Source: Candidatus Zixiibacteriota bacterium (GTDB lineage: Bacteria > Zixibacteria > MSB-5A5 > GN15 > JAAZOE01). Taken from it: a stretch of 16,383 nucleotides of DNA. Positions 7,892-14,128 of the stretch are shown here, piece by piece; the first letter of the stretch is position 1, and each line of letters opens with the position of its first letter. The stretch covers positions 1 through 16,383 of the forward strand of contig JAAZOE010000171.1 of NCBI GenBank assembly GCA_012797915.1, read 5' to 3'. The notes beneath the pieces are model-generated. The model made no database searches, had not been told where the DNA came from, and saw nothing but the letters and a program-made list of their open reading frames with translations. A program made the translations under genes and the position numbers.

Positions 7892-8263
7892 ATGGCCCAC
7901 ACGGAATCACGGAAATTGGTAACCCGCCAGCTGGTCACCCGGCTGGCGGAACGGGAACGGGGGTTCAAGCGGAAAACCATCCGCTTTATCGCCTACCTGG
8001 CCGTGTTCTACCTGGCCTATCTGTTCTGCGCCGGGGACTATGGTCTATTCCGGATCAATCGGCTCTATCGTCAGCGGGACGCTCTCGAGCGGGAATACCG
8101 CGTCACAGTGGCCGAAGCCGCCGACCTCTCGTTCCGTCTGCGGCGCCTGCAAACCGATTCCCATTACCTGGAATGGCTGGCACGGACGCGGTATGGTTTC
8201 TCCCGCCCCGATGAAACCATCTACCACATAAAATTGCCGGCCCCGCAGAATGGCCATCCATAA
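7892..8263 (+). CDS. ftsB: FtsB/DivIC-type septum formation initiator
   Basis: This small bitopic protein of the divisome partners with FtsL and FtsQ and helps activate septal cell-wall synthesis. The 123 residues comprise a basic N-terminal cytoplasmic tail, one membrane helix (about 29-48, RFIAYLAVFYLAYLF), a periplasmic coiled-coil heptad stretch (about 52-88), and the family tail HYLEWLARTRYGFSRPDETIYHI, which corresponds to the DivIC consensus yLE.iAR...g...pgE.vy. The frame is open further upstream inside eno, but the ATG at 7892 gives the expected domain start 13 nt after the eno stop. Its last 14 nt overlap the recO start. There is no strong Shine-Dalgarno. FtsB and DivIC cannot be separated on sequence alone; the eno context favours ftsB. 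Confidence 0.87.
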   Translation: MAHTESRKLVTRQLVTRLAERERGFKRKTIRFIAYLAVFYLAYLFCAGDYGLFRINRLYRQRDALEREYRVTVAEAADLSFRLRRLQTDSHYLEWLARTRYGFSRPDETIYHIKLPAPQNGHP

Positions 8264-9065
8264 GTCGGAAGGGATCATCCTTTCCACGGCCAACTGGTCG
8301 GAATCATCCCAGACCATCACGCTTTTCACGCCCGACCGGGGGAAACTGACGCTCAACGTCCGGGAAGCCCGCCGTCTGACCGGCAAACGCGGCCGCCCGA
8401 TGACTTTCGCCCGGCTGGAGTTCTCCTATTACCTCCGCGAGGGGGGCGAAAGCGGCTACCTGTCCGATGTCGAACCGGTCGAGGTGTTCCTGTTCGAAAA
8501 GGACGGCCAACTGGGGCGGTTGACCTTCGCCTCGGGTGCGCTGGAACTGCTGAATAACCTCCTGACCGTCTCCGACCCGCAACCGGTCTGCTACCAGATT
8601 ACCCTGTCGTTCCTGCGGATGGCCGACAGCCTCGACAAAAACCGGTTGCCCGGTCTGTTCGCCGGGTATATATTCCGGCTTATTTCGCTTCTGGGGTTCC
8701 GGCCGAATCTGGCCGGATGCGCCGGGTGCGGACGCGAGGCGACCGCCGAGGGCGCCGAACCGGAGGCCAACGGGCTCTTTTTCAGCATTGAGCGGGGCGG
8801 CCTGATCTGTTCCGACTGCCGAAAGGCCATGCCGGGGCAGGACCATTTGATCGGCCTGTCCGAAACGCTCCGAACCCGAATGCTGGCCTTGATGGAATCC
8901 TCGCTGGATGAGGCCGCCCGGATGGCCGTCCCCTTGAGCGAATTGAACGAGATGATGAACCTGGTAACGGCACTGTTGAAATATCATTCCGGAACCATTC
9001 GGCCCCTGAAGTCGTTTGACTTCCTGGAGAAACTGACCCGCGCGGTGAAAGCATACGGAGGCTAA
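8250..9065 (+). CDS. recO: DNA repair protein RecO
   Basis: RecO mediates RecA loading onto SSB-coated DNA and strand annealing in the RecFOR pathway. The 271 residues show the N-terminal OB-fold (1 to about 80, opening MAIHKSEGIILSTANWSESS) and a helical C-terminal domain with a four-cysteine zinc site, C157xxC160 and C187xxC190. The ATG at 8250 overlaps the end of ftsB by 14 nt, and the TAA at 9063-9065 directly abuts the next gene's GTG, so the three genes are likely co-transcribed. recO next to glycyl-tRNA synthetase is a familiar arrangement in several phyla. Confidence 0.95.
   Translation: MAIHKSEGIILSTANWSESSQTITLFTPDRGKLTLNVREARRLTGKRGRPMTFARLEFSYYLREGGESGYLSDVEPVEVFLFEKDGQLGRLTFASGALELLNNLLTVSDPQPVCYQITLSFLRMADSLDKNRLPGLFAGYIFRLISLLGFRPNLAGCAGCGREATAEGAEPEANGLFFSIERGGLICSDCRKAMPGQDHLIGLSETLRTRMLALMESSLDEAARMAVPLSELNEMMNLVTALLKYHSGTIRPLKSFDFLEKLTRAVKAYGG
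9057..9061 (+). promoter_or_regulatory. Ribosome binding site deciding the GTG start of glyQS
   Basis: GGAGG lies inside the last codons of recO and 4 nt before the GTG at 9066. No ATG is available near the N-terminus of the conserved domain, so this site supports the GTG. Confidence 0.75.
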
Positions 9066-10385
9066 GTGGCCAAACAGAAAAAAGCAACCGACGAACTGAT
9101 GGACAAACTCGTGTCGCTGTGCAAGCGGCGCGGATTCGTCTTCCCCTCGTCCGAAATCTACGGCGGCATCAACGCCTGCTGGGACTATGGCCCGCTGGGG
9201 GCCGAGATGAAACGGAACCTCAAAGACTTCTGGTGGCGTGAAATGGTGCACCGCCGGGACGACATCGAGGGACTCGACGCCGCCATCCTGATGCATCCGC
9301 AGGTCTGGGTCACCTCCGGACACGTGGCCGAATTCTCCGATCCGCTGGTCGACTGTAAACAGTGTAAGGCCCGGTTCCGGGCCGATGAAATGACCGCCAA
9401 AACCTGCCCCAACTGCGGCGGCGAACTGACCGACCCCCGCCAGTTCAACCTGATGTTCAAGACCTTCATGGGACCGGTGGAGGATGACGCCAGCATCGTC
9501 TATCTTCGCCCCGAAACCGCCCAGGGGATCTATGTCAACTTTCTGAACGTGCAGGGCCCCTCGCGGCAGAAAGTCCCCTTCGGGATCGCGCAGATCGGCA
9601 AGGCCTTCCGTAACGAAATCACCCCCGGCAACTTCATCTTCCGCACCCGCGAATTCGAACAGATGGAAATGCAATTCTTTATCCATCCCTCCGAGGACGA
9701 CAAGTGGTTCGAATTCTGGCGCGAAAAACGATGGCAGTATTATCTCGACTTGGGCATCCGCCCCGAGAAACTCCGCTGGCACGAGCACGGCCCGACCGAA
9801 CTGGCCCACTATGCCAAAAAGGCTTACGATATCGAATACGAATTCTCCTTCGGCTGGAAAGAACTGGAAGGGATTCACAACCGCACCGATTTCGACCTTT
9901 CCCGCCACATGGAAGCCACCGGCAAGGACCTGCGCTACTGGAACGAAGAGACGAAGGAAAAATTTATCCCCTACATCATCGAAACTTCGGCCGGGTGCGA
10001 CCGGACGCTTTTAACCTGCCTGGTCGATGCCTACGCCGAAGAAGAGGTCAAGGGTGAACAGCGGGTCGTTCTGCATTTGTCCCCGCGTATCGCCCCCTAC
10101 AAGGCGGCCATTTTCCCGCTGGTGAAAAAGGACGGCATGCCGGAAGTGGCGATGAAGCTGTATGATGAACTCCGCCGCAAGTACAAGGTCTTCTACGATG
10201 AGGGCGGGGCGGTCGGAAGGCGGTATCGCCGGATGGATGAGATCGGCACGCCGTATTGCTTTACCATCGACGGCCAGACGCTTCAGGACGAGACGGTGAC
10301 GATCCGCGACCGTGACACGATGGAGCAATCGCGTCATAAAATGTCCGAAATCCCGATCCTGCTGGAAAAGAAAGTCTACGGATAA
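9066..10385 (+). CDS. glyQS: Glycyl-tRNA synthetase, dimeric (eukaryote/archaeal-like) type
   Basis: This class II synthetase charges tRNA-Gly in the cytoplasm. The 439 residues begin at a GTG. The N-terminal part FPSSEIYGGINACWDYGPLG (26-45) is typical of the alpha2 enzyme. A four-cysteine knuckle follows (C97xxC100, C114xxC117), then YLRPETAQGIY (146-156), motif 2 FRNEI (181-185) and motif 3 around GCDRTLL (310-316). The C-terminal anticodon-binding domain runs from about 335 to the end (LSPRIAPYKAAIFPL and DEIGTPYCFTIDG). Nothing is missing. It is the last gene before the terminator at 10410. This is not the alpha2-beta2 GlyQ/GlyS type. Confidence 0.97.
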   Translation: MAKQKKATDELMDKLVSLCKRRGFVFPSSEIYGGINACWDYGPLGAEMKRNLKDFWWREMVHRRDDIEGLDAAILMHPQVWVTSGHVAEFSDPLVDCKQCKARFRADEMTAKTCPNCGGELTDPRQFNLMFKTFMGPVEDDASIVYLRPETAQGIYVNFLNVQGPSRQKVPFGIAQIGKAFRNEITPGNFIFRTREFEQMEMQFFIHPSEDDKWFEFWREKRWQYYLDLGIRPEKLRWHEHGPTELAHYAKKAYDIEYEFSFGWKELEGIHNRTDFDLSRHMEATGKDLRYWNEETKEKFIPYIIETSAGCDRTLLTCLVDAYAEEEVKGEQRVVLHLSPRIAPYKAAIFPLVKKDGMPEVAMKLYDELRRKYKVFYDEGGAVGRRYRRMDEIGTPYCFTIDGQTLQDETVTIRDRDTMEQSRHKMSEIPILLEKKVYG

Positions 10386-10409
10386 TTCCAAATTCTCCTG
10401 CAATGGGTG

Positions 10410-10445
10410 ACACCCTCAAGCTTTTGGCTTGAGGGTGTTTCTTTA
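10410..10445 (+). terminator. Intrinsic terminator after glyQS
   Basis: ACACCCTCAAGC (10410-10421) pairs perfectly over 12 bp with GCTTGAGGGTGT (10427-10438) around a 5-nt loop, followed by a T-rich tract TTTCTTT. It ends the eno-ftsB-recO-glyQS run. Its sequence is nearly identical to the terminator at 14082. Confidence 0.93.
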
Positions 10446-10450
10446 TCGTT

Positions 10451-10491
10451 CCGGCAGGTATTGTCCGCCGCAGGCGGATGTGACCTGCCGG
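10451..10491. repeat. REP-like interrupted palindrome, copy 1
   Basis: The outer arms CCGGCAGGT (10451-10459) and ACCTGCCGG (10483-10491) pair over 9 bp. The inner arms TCCGCC (10464-10469) and GGCGGA (10473-10478) pair around a GCA loop. The inner 15 nt are the exact reverse complement of the core at 14020-14034, so this looks like a dispersed intergenic element. Confidence 0.65.
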
Positions 10492-10515
10492 CCTTCATAG
10501 GGTAGCCTACCCAAA

Positions 10516-10535
10516 GTCCGCGCCGCGGCGCGGAC
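10516..10535. repeat. 20-bp perfect palindrome
   Basis: GTCCGCGCCGCGGCGCGGAC reads the same on both strands. ACCCA (10509-10513) and TGGGT (10542-10546) flank it as a further inverted pair. It could be a protein-binding site or part of a repeat element; the GC content makes a chance origin less unlikely than it looks. Confidence 0.55.
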
Positions 10536-10750
10536 GACGGGTGGGTTCAAGTGATGACGGCTGAGAAGCATCAGTCGCCTGCATGATTCGTATAGTCAAT
10601 CGGCAAAGAAAACGTTCTTCTGAACCTGTCACCTGCCATGCCTTTGAGGGAAACATCTCGAGCCGTCAACATAAACCCACCCGATGGGGGAACCCGGTTG
10701 ATGTCCCCCTTGCGAGGAAACACGGCGCCGTACCTCTGTACAATTTCCCC

Positions 10751-10779
10751 TTGCCTTTGTCGCCATCCCGTCGTATTGT
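10751..10779 (+). promoter_or_regulatory. Candidate promoter of the zinc locus
   Basis: TTGCCT (10751-10756) is followed after exactly 17 nt by TATTGT (10774-10779), each matching 4 of 6 consensus bases. The predicted start point is about 10786, which is the A of the ATG of the first small gene, so that gene may be leaderless. I found no recognisable Zur operator. Confidence 0.35.
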
Positions 10780-10785
10780 CCGGCC

Positions 10786-11082
10786 ATGATAAACCGGCAG
10801 TCGATAATGGCCATATGCCGCTGGACCGTCTGGACCGCGATGATTGTCGCGGCAGGCATTATCGCCGTCCTCCCAATACTTCATCACCACGTGCTTTGGT
10901 CGAGCGATCACCGCTGTCTGATATGTCTGGCTTTTGCGGCGCCTGTCATCGTTGCCGCCGTCTTTCTGTTGCGACCCGGGCGGGAACGCCTTCGGTACCA
11001 TCTCCCCGGCGGCCAAAAGACGAATATCGCCGAATATCACCCTCCCTTCTGCTTTCTGAGGGCACCGCCGTCCTCCTGCTGA
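10786..11082 (+). CDS. Small membrane protein with HHH and DHxCxxC motifs
   Basis: The predicted protein has 98 residues. It has two hydrophobic helices (about 14-31 and 46-62) joined by a short loop, LHHHVLWSSDHRCLICLAF, which carries HHH (33-35), D41, H42, C44 and C47. A His/Cys-rich hairpin loop of this kind is seen in small uncharacterised membrane proteins (DUF2946-like in style) near metal genes, so a metal-related role is inferred from the loop and from the zinc genes downstream. The C-terminal third is low in character. There is no Shine-Dalgarno; alternative starts are the ATG at 10807 or leaderless translation at 10786. An inverted repeat GGCCAT (10782-10787)/ATGGCC (10807-10812) covers both start codons. 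A real gene is likely but not proven. Confidence 0.55.
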   Translation: MINRQSIMAICRWTVWTAMIVAAGIIAVLPILHHHVLWSSDHRCLICLAFAAPVIVAAVFLLRPGRERLRYHLPGGQKTNIAEYHPPFCFLRAPPSSC

Positions 11083-11143
11083 TTCCTCTGTCGAAGAGTC
11101 ATACTTAAATTTGAATCACAACCACGGCGCGAGGATACGCCAC

Positions 11144-11149
11144 AGGAGG
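11144..11149 (+). promoter_or_regulatory. Ribosome binding site of the porin-like gene
   Basis: AGGAGG lies 5 nt before the ATG at 11155 (a second ATG follows directly at 11158). An AT-rich patch just upstream (around 11101-11120, with an imperfect palindrome TTAAATTTGAA) might hold an internal promoter or operator, but no clear -35/-10 pair is visible. Confidence 0.7.
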
Positions 11150-11154
11150 AACGT

Positions 11155-12291
11155 ATGATGAGGGCAATGTCGATATATATTGTCCTGTTTATGGTGCTGT
11201 GTGGTCCATGGGCTCTGGCCCAGACGACGCTTAACCCGGATCTCTCCCTGGTCGGAGATTTTCGGATGTTTTCGCACGACGACAGCACGCGGGCCGACGA
11301 AAAGGAGAGATTTAACCTGGCGTCCCCGGAAATGGAGCTGATGGTCGGCGGGTATCTCAATCCCTACGCCCGGGCCGATGCCGTCATCGCCTGGGAAGGC
11401 GAGGAAACCGCCGAAATCGAGGAACTATATGCCACCATCTTGCGCGGTCTTCCGCTGGGGACCAATCTCCGGGTCGGCAAATACCTGCTCGAATTCGGCC
11501 GTCTCAACCCGGTCCACCCGCATGCTTGGTCGTTTCTGCAACGCCCCCTGCCGCAGGCGTCGTTTTTCGGCGATCATGGCCTCAACGACATGGCCGTGCG
11601 CGCCTCGTTTATTCTTCCCACCGGAGCGGCATACACCGAGCTGATGATGGCGGTGACGAAAGGGGATGCCCTCTTGGGACATCATCACGATGAGGAGGCT
11701 GCGGCCGAGAAGCACGCCGAGGACGACGAGGAGCGGGTCAATCCCGGCTTCTTCGGACGGATGACCACCTCGTTTGCCGTGGCCGACGCCTCCGAACTGG
11801 CCCTGGGAGCATCGCTGGTCAACTCGGTCTACGAGAGGGAAGAGGCCGAGGAGGAAGGCCTCGCCGATCGCCAATTGCGGGCGACCATCATCGGCGGCGA
11901 TATTAAATACAAGTACCGCCCCTCGCGCTACACCGCGGTGCAGATCGAGGCGGAAGGGCTGGTTCGCTCCGAAGAGCAGTCGGACGATAACACCATAACC
12001 TCCTGCGGCGGGTATGGATACGTCGATTATCGCTTTCGCCAGCGGTACAATATCGGCGGGATTTATGAATATCTGGCGCAGAAGGAGTTGATGGAAGGAG
12101 AGGAATCGCCGGTCGAAACCACGCACACCTCCTGGCGGGCGGGGGTATTCATCGGTTTTGCTCCGGTGGAAGAGACCAGCCTGCTTCGCCTGACCGGACA
12201 CTGGACCAGGGAAGAAGGACGCGACGGGTATTGGGAAGGCATCCTTCAACTGGTGATCAGCCTTGGTTCCCATCAACCGCATAACTTTTAG
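11155..12291 (+). CDS. Outer-membrane beta-barrel (porin-like) protein of the zinc locus
   Basis: The protein has 378 residues with a signal peptide (about 1-22, cleavage ALA/Q), then alternating amphipathic strands ending in a C-terminal Phe, which is a usual signature for outer-membrane barrel insertion. Conserved-looking segments are NLRVGKYLLEFGRLNPVHPH and ASFFGDHGLNDMAVRAS. One predicted surface or periplasmic loop is rich in His and acidic residues (GHHHDEE at 175-181, up to about residue 195), a composition expected for transient metal capture. It sits 10 nt before the znuA start, and the znuA ribosome binding site overlaps its TAG stop. I infer a zinc-related porin that feeds the binding protein. 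It lacks a TonB box or plug that I can see, so it is not a ZnuD-type receptor. I recognise no named family member. Confidence 0.75.
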   Translation: MMRAMSIYIVLFMVLCGPWALAQTTLNPDLSLVGDFRMFSHDDSTRADEKERFNLASPEMELMVGGYLNPYARADAVIAWEGEETAEIEELYATILRGLPLGTNLRVGKYLLEFGRLNPVHPHAWSFLQRPLPQASFFGDHGLNDMAVRASFILPTGAAYTELMMAVTKGDALLGHHHDEEAAAEKHAEDDEERVNPGFFGRMTTSFAVADASELALGASLVNSVYEREEAEEEGLADRQLRATIIGGDIKYKYRPSRYTAVQIEAEGLVRSEEQSDDNTITSCGGYGYVDYRFRQRYNIGGIYEYLAQKELMEGEESPVETTHTSWRAGVFIGFAPVEETSLLRLTGHWTREEGRDGYWEGILQLVISLGSHQPHNF

Positions 12292-12295
12292 GAGG
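12290..12295 (+). promoter_or_regulatory. Ribosome binding site deciding the GTG start of znuA
   Basis: AGGAGG overlaps the stop codon of the porin-like gene and lies 6 nt before the GTG at 12302. It argues against the longer reading from the ATG at 12263, which would add 13 residues of porin-overlapping sequence ahead of the signal peptide. Confidence 0.8.
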
Positions 12296-12301
12296 CCTGT
12301 C

Positions 12302-13183
12302 GTGATAAAATACATCTTCATGCTGGCGGCTCTGTCCCTGTCGACAGCGGCCGAGGCGAAAATCAAGGTCGTGACCTCGACCAGCGACCTGGCCTATTTC
12401 GCCGCCCAAATCGGTGGGGATTTGATCGAGGTCGAGGCCATCGCATCCCCCAAGGCGGACATCCATTTCGTCGAAATCCGGCCGAGCTATATGACCAAGG
12501 TCGCCGCCGCCGACGTGGCCTTCAAGATTGGCCTCGAACTCGATATGTGGATGGACCGTATCATCGACGGCTCGCATAACGGCCGGCTTATCGTGGCCGA
12601 TTGCTCCAAATACATCGAGCCTCTGGAGGTACCGACGTTCAAGGCCGACGCCCGCCATGGCGACCTGCATCGGTTCGGCAACCCTCATTACTGGCTGGGA
12701 CCGCAAAACGTCAAACCGATCACCGAAGCCATCGTGGAGGGACTGACCAAGGCCGATCCCCAACACGAGGCCCGATTCCGCGAAAATCAGCAGGCGTTTC
12801 TGGCCGAAATCGACCGGGGTTTGGAGGCGCTGGCTGCCAAGCGGGAACGCCTGCGGGGGAAGGAAGTCGTCTTCTATCATAACTCCTGGCCCTATTTCAA
12901 CGCCTACACCGGCCTGATCGCGGCCGGCTTCATCGAGCCGTTTCCCGGTGTGTCCCCGTCCCCCTCGCACCTGAAGAAAATCACCGAACTGGTGCAGGAG
13001 CGGCACATCCCGATCATCGCCGTGGAACCGTATTTCGACAAGCGGGCGCCGGACAAGATCGCCTCGGTCACCGGCGCCAAGGTGGTGACCGTCTACCCGT
13101 CGATCGGCGGCCGCCAAGCGGGGGAATCGTACCTGCAATGGCTGGAAGGGAACCTCGATGCCCTGCTGGAGGTGATACCGTGA
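12302..13183 (+). CDS. znuA: ZnuA/TroA-type metal ABC transporter substrate-binding protein
   Basis: This is a periplasmic binding protein of cluster A-I that captures zinc (possibly manganese) for an inner-membrane importer. The 293 residues start at GTG with a signal peptide ending SLSTAAEA (cleavage near 19). Metal-ligand positions are H55 (ADIHFVEIRPSY), H129 (GNPHYWLGP) and H193 (VFYHNSWPYF). A short His-containing segment RHGDLHRFGNPH (118-129) precedes the second ligand, recalling the His loop of ZnuA. The usual fourth carboxylate ligand near the C-terminus is not obvious: the segment reads VVTVYPSIGG where Asp is expected, while E242 in AVEPYF is present. The stop overlaps the permease start by 4 nt. 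Zinc is favoured over manganese by the His loops in the locus, but this is inference. Confidence 0.9.
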   Translation: MIKYIFMLAALSLSTAAEAKIKVVTSTSDLAYFAAQIGGDLIEVEAIASPKADIHFVEIRPSYMTKVAAADVAFKIGLELDMWMDRIIDGSHNGRLIVADCSKYIEPLEVPTFKADARHGDLHRFGNPHYWLGPQNVKPITEAIVEGLTKADPQHEARFRENQQAFLAEIDRGLEALAAKRERLRGKEVVFYHNSWPYFNAYTGLIAAGFIEPFPGVSPSPSHLKKITELVQERHIPIIAVEPYFDKRAPDKIASVTGAKVVTVYPSIGGRQAGESYLQWLEGNLDALLEVIP

Positions 13184-13989
13184 GTTCCTACGTGCAGTTC
13201 CTGGTGTGGCCGTTTATCGCTTCGCTGGTGCTGATCGGCATCCACGTTTATTTCGGCCTCCACGTGATCAAGCGCGGCATCATCTTCGTCGATCTGTCGC
13301 TGGCCCAGGTGGCCGCGGTCGGAATGACCGTGGGGATTCTGCTGGGCCATGATCCCGGCGGCGACATGTCGTATTTCTTTGCCCTGGCAGCGGCGCTGGT
13401 GGGGGCGGTCGTGTTCACCTTCACCCGCGGCTTGGAGGGAAAGGTCCCGCAGGAGGCGTTTATCGGCATCGTCTATGCCGCCTGCTCCGCCGCGGTCATC
13501 GTGTTGGTCAGCCACGAACCGGAGGGAGGCGAGCATATCCGCCACATGCTGGTCGGATCGCTCCTGACGGTTACCCCGACGGCGGTGATCAAAACCGCCG
13601 TCGCCTATGGCGCCATCGGCCTGTTTCACTGGCTGGCCCGTAAACCGTTTTTGCAGCTCACGTTCACCCCGGAAACCGTTCCGAGAAGCGCCCGCCTGTG
13701 GGAGTTCCTGTTTTATGCCGGCTTCGCGGTCGTGGTGACCTCGTCGGTGAAAATCTGCGGGGTCCTGGTGGTGTTCGTCTTCTTGGTGGTTCCGGCGGTG
13801 TTTGCCGCTCTGATCACCGACAGTATCGCCCGGCGACTGATCTATGGCTGGGCGTTTGGGATCGTCGGCAGCGCCATCGGAATAATCGTATCGTTTTGGC
13901 TGGATACCCCGACCGGGGCGACGATGATCTGCGTTTTTGCGATCATGCTCCTGGGGGTCATCCCGCTGGCCCGTCGGCGGGCGGCATAG
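13180..13989 (+). CDS. znuB: ZnuB-type metal ABC transporter permease (ABC-3 family)
   Basis: This integral inner-membrane permease would pass the metal delivered by ZnuA. From the GTG at 13180 it has 269 residues. The GTG overlaps the TGA of znuA as GTGA, a standard coupling arrangement. Hydrophobic helices run throughout. The ABC-3 hallmark segment is IIFVDLSLAQVAAVG (34-48) where many members have a DALSHA-like sequence; later segments SSVKICGVLVVFVFLVVPA (188-206) and DTPTGATMI are typical. A longer frame opening at 13138 would overlap znuA by 46 nt and has no support. No ATPase gene follows: the next feature is a terminator. The motor subunit must therefore come from another locus. Confidence 0.9.
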   Translation: MSSYVQFLVWPFIASLVLIGIHVYFGLHVIKRGIIFVDLSLAQVAAVGMTVGILLGHDPGGDMSYFFALAAALVGAVVFTFTRGLEGKVPQEAFIGIVYAACSAAVIVLVSHEPEGGEHIRHMLVGSLLTVTPTAVIKTAVAYGAIGLFHWLARKPFLQLTFTPETVPRSARLWEFLFYAGFAVVVTSSVKICGVLVVFVFLVVPAVFAALITDSIARRLIYGWAFGIVGSAIGIIVSFWLDTPTGATMICVFAIMLLGVIPLARRRAA

Positions 13990-14014
13990 CGGCGGATATG
14001 TTGCTACTGTTGTG

Positions 14015-14049
14015 CCCGGTCCGCCTGCGGCGGATCCACATCTGCCGGG
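14015..14049. repeat. REP-like interrupted palindrome, copy 2
   Basis: The core TCCGCC-TGC-GGCGGA (14020-14034) is enclosed by CCCGG (14015-14019) and CCGGG (14045-14049). The core is the exact reverse complement of the one at 10464-10478. Both copies sit next to one of the two matching terminators, here upstream and in copy 1 downstream. Confidence 0.6.
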
Positions 14050-14081
14050 AGTCTTCCCCAAAATGAACTTCGTATAGGTGG

Positions 14082-14112
14082 CACCCTCAAGCTCTTGGCT
14101 TGAGGGTGTTTT
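14082..14112 (+). terminator. Intrinsic terminator after znuB
   Basis: CACCCTCAAGC (14082-14092) pairs over 11 bp with GCTTGAGGGTG (14098-14108) around TCTTG, followed by TTTTCC. It closes the zinc locus. On the opposite strand the stem is followed by CCACC, not T, so it should work in the rightward direction only. It matches the terminator at 10410 at nearly every position. Confidence 0.88.
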
Positions 14113-14128
14113 CCTAAGCGGGATGAAA

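Larger units (their letters stand above)
10446..10750. other. Non-coding stretch rich in inverted repeats
   Basis: I see no credible gene here; the open frames have no recognisable protein character. It contains the REP-like hairpin (10451-10491), a GGGTA/TACCC hairpin (10500-10512), and a 20-bp perfect palindrome (10516-10535). There is also a GGGGGA/TCCCCC stem with a 12-nt loop (10686-10709) and an ACGGCGCCGT palindrome (10722-10731) flanked by GAGG and CCTC. The second half might be a structured leader of the zinc locus, but I recognise no riboswitch class. Confidence 0.5.

Noticed and set aside
6961..7980. A long minus-strand open frame across eno
   Set aside because: It is a shadow of enolase, whose catalytic residues and full length are intact.
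8304..9908. A 534-codon open frame on the minus strand across recO and glyQS
   Set aside because: It is antisense to two clear genes with intact motifs, and its translation has no recognisable domain.
10583..10789. A 68-codon open frame in the intergenic region
   Set aside because: It has no ribosome binding site, no recognisable protein features and overlaps several palindromes.
10540..11154. Zur operator ahead of the zinc locus
   Set aside because: I searched by eye for TGTTATAnTATAACA-like and related palindromes and found none; only a weak AT-rich imperfect palindrome near 11105-11115.
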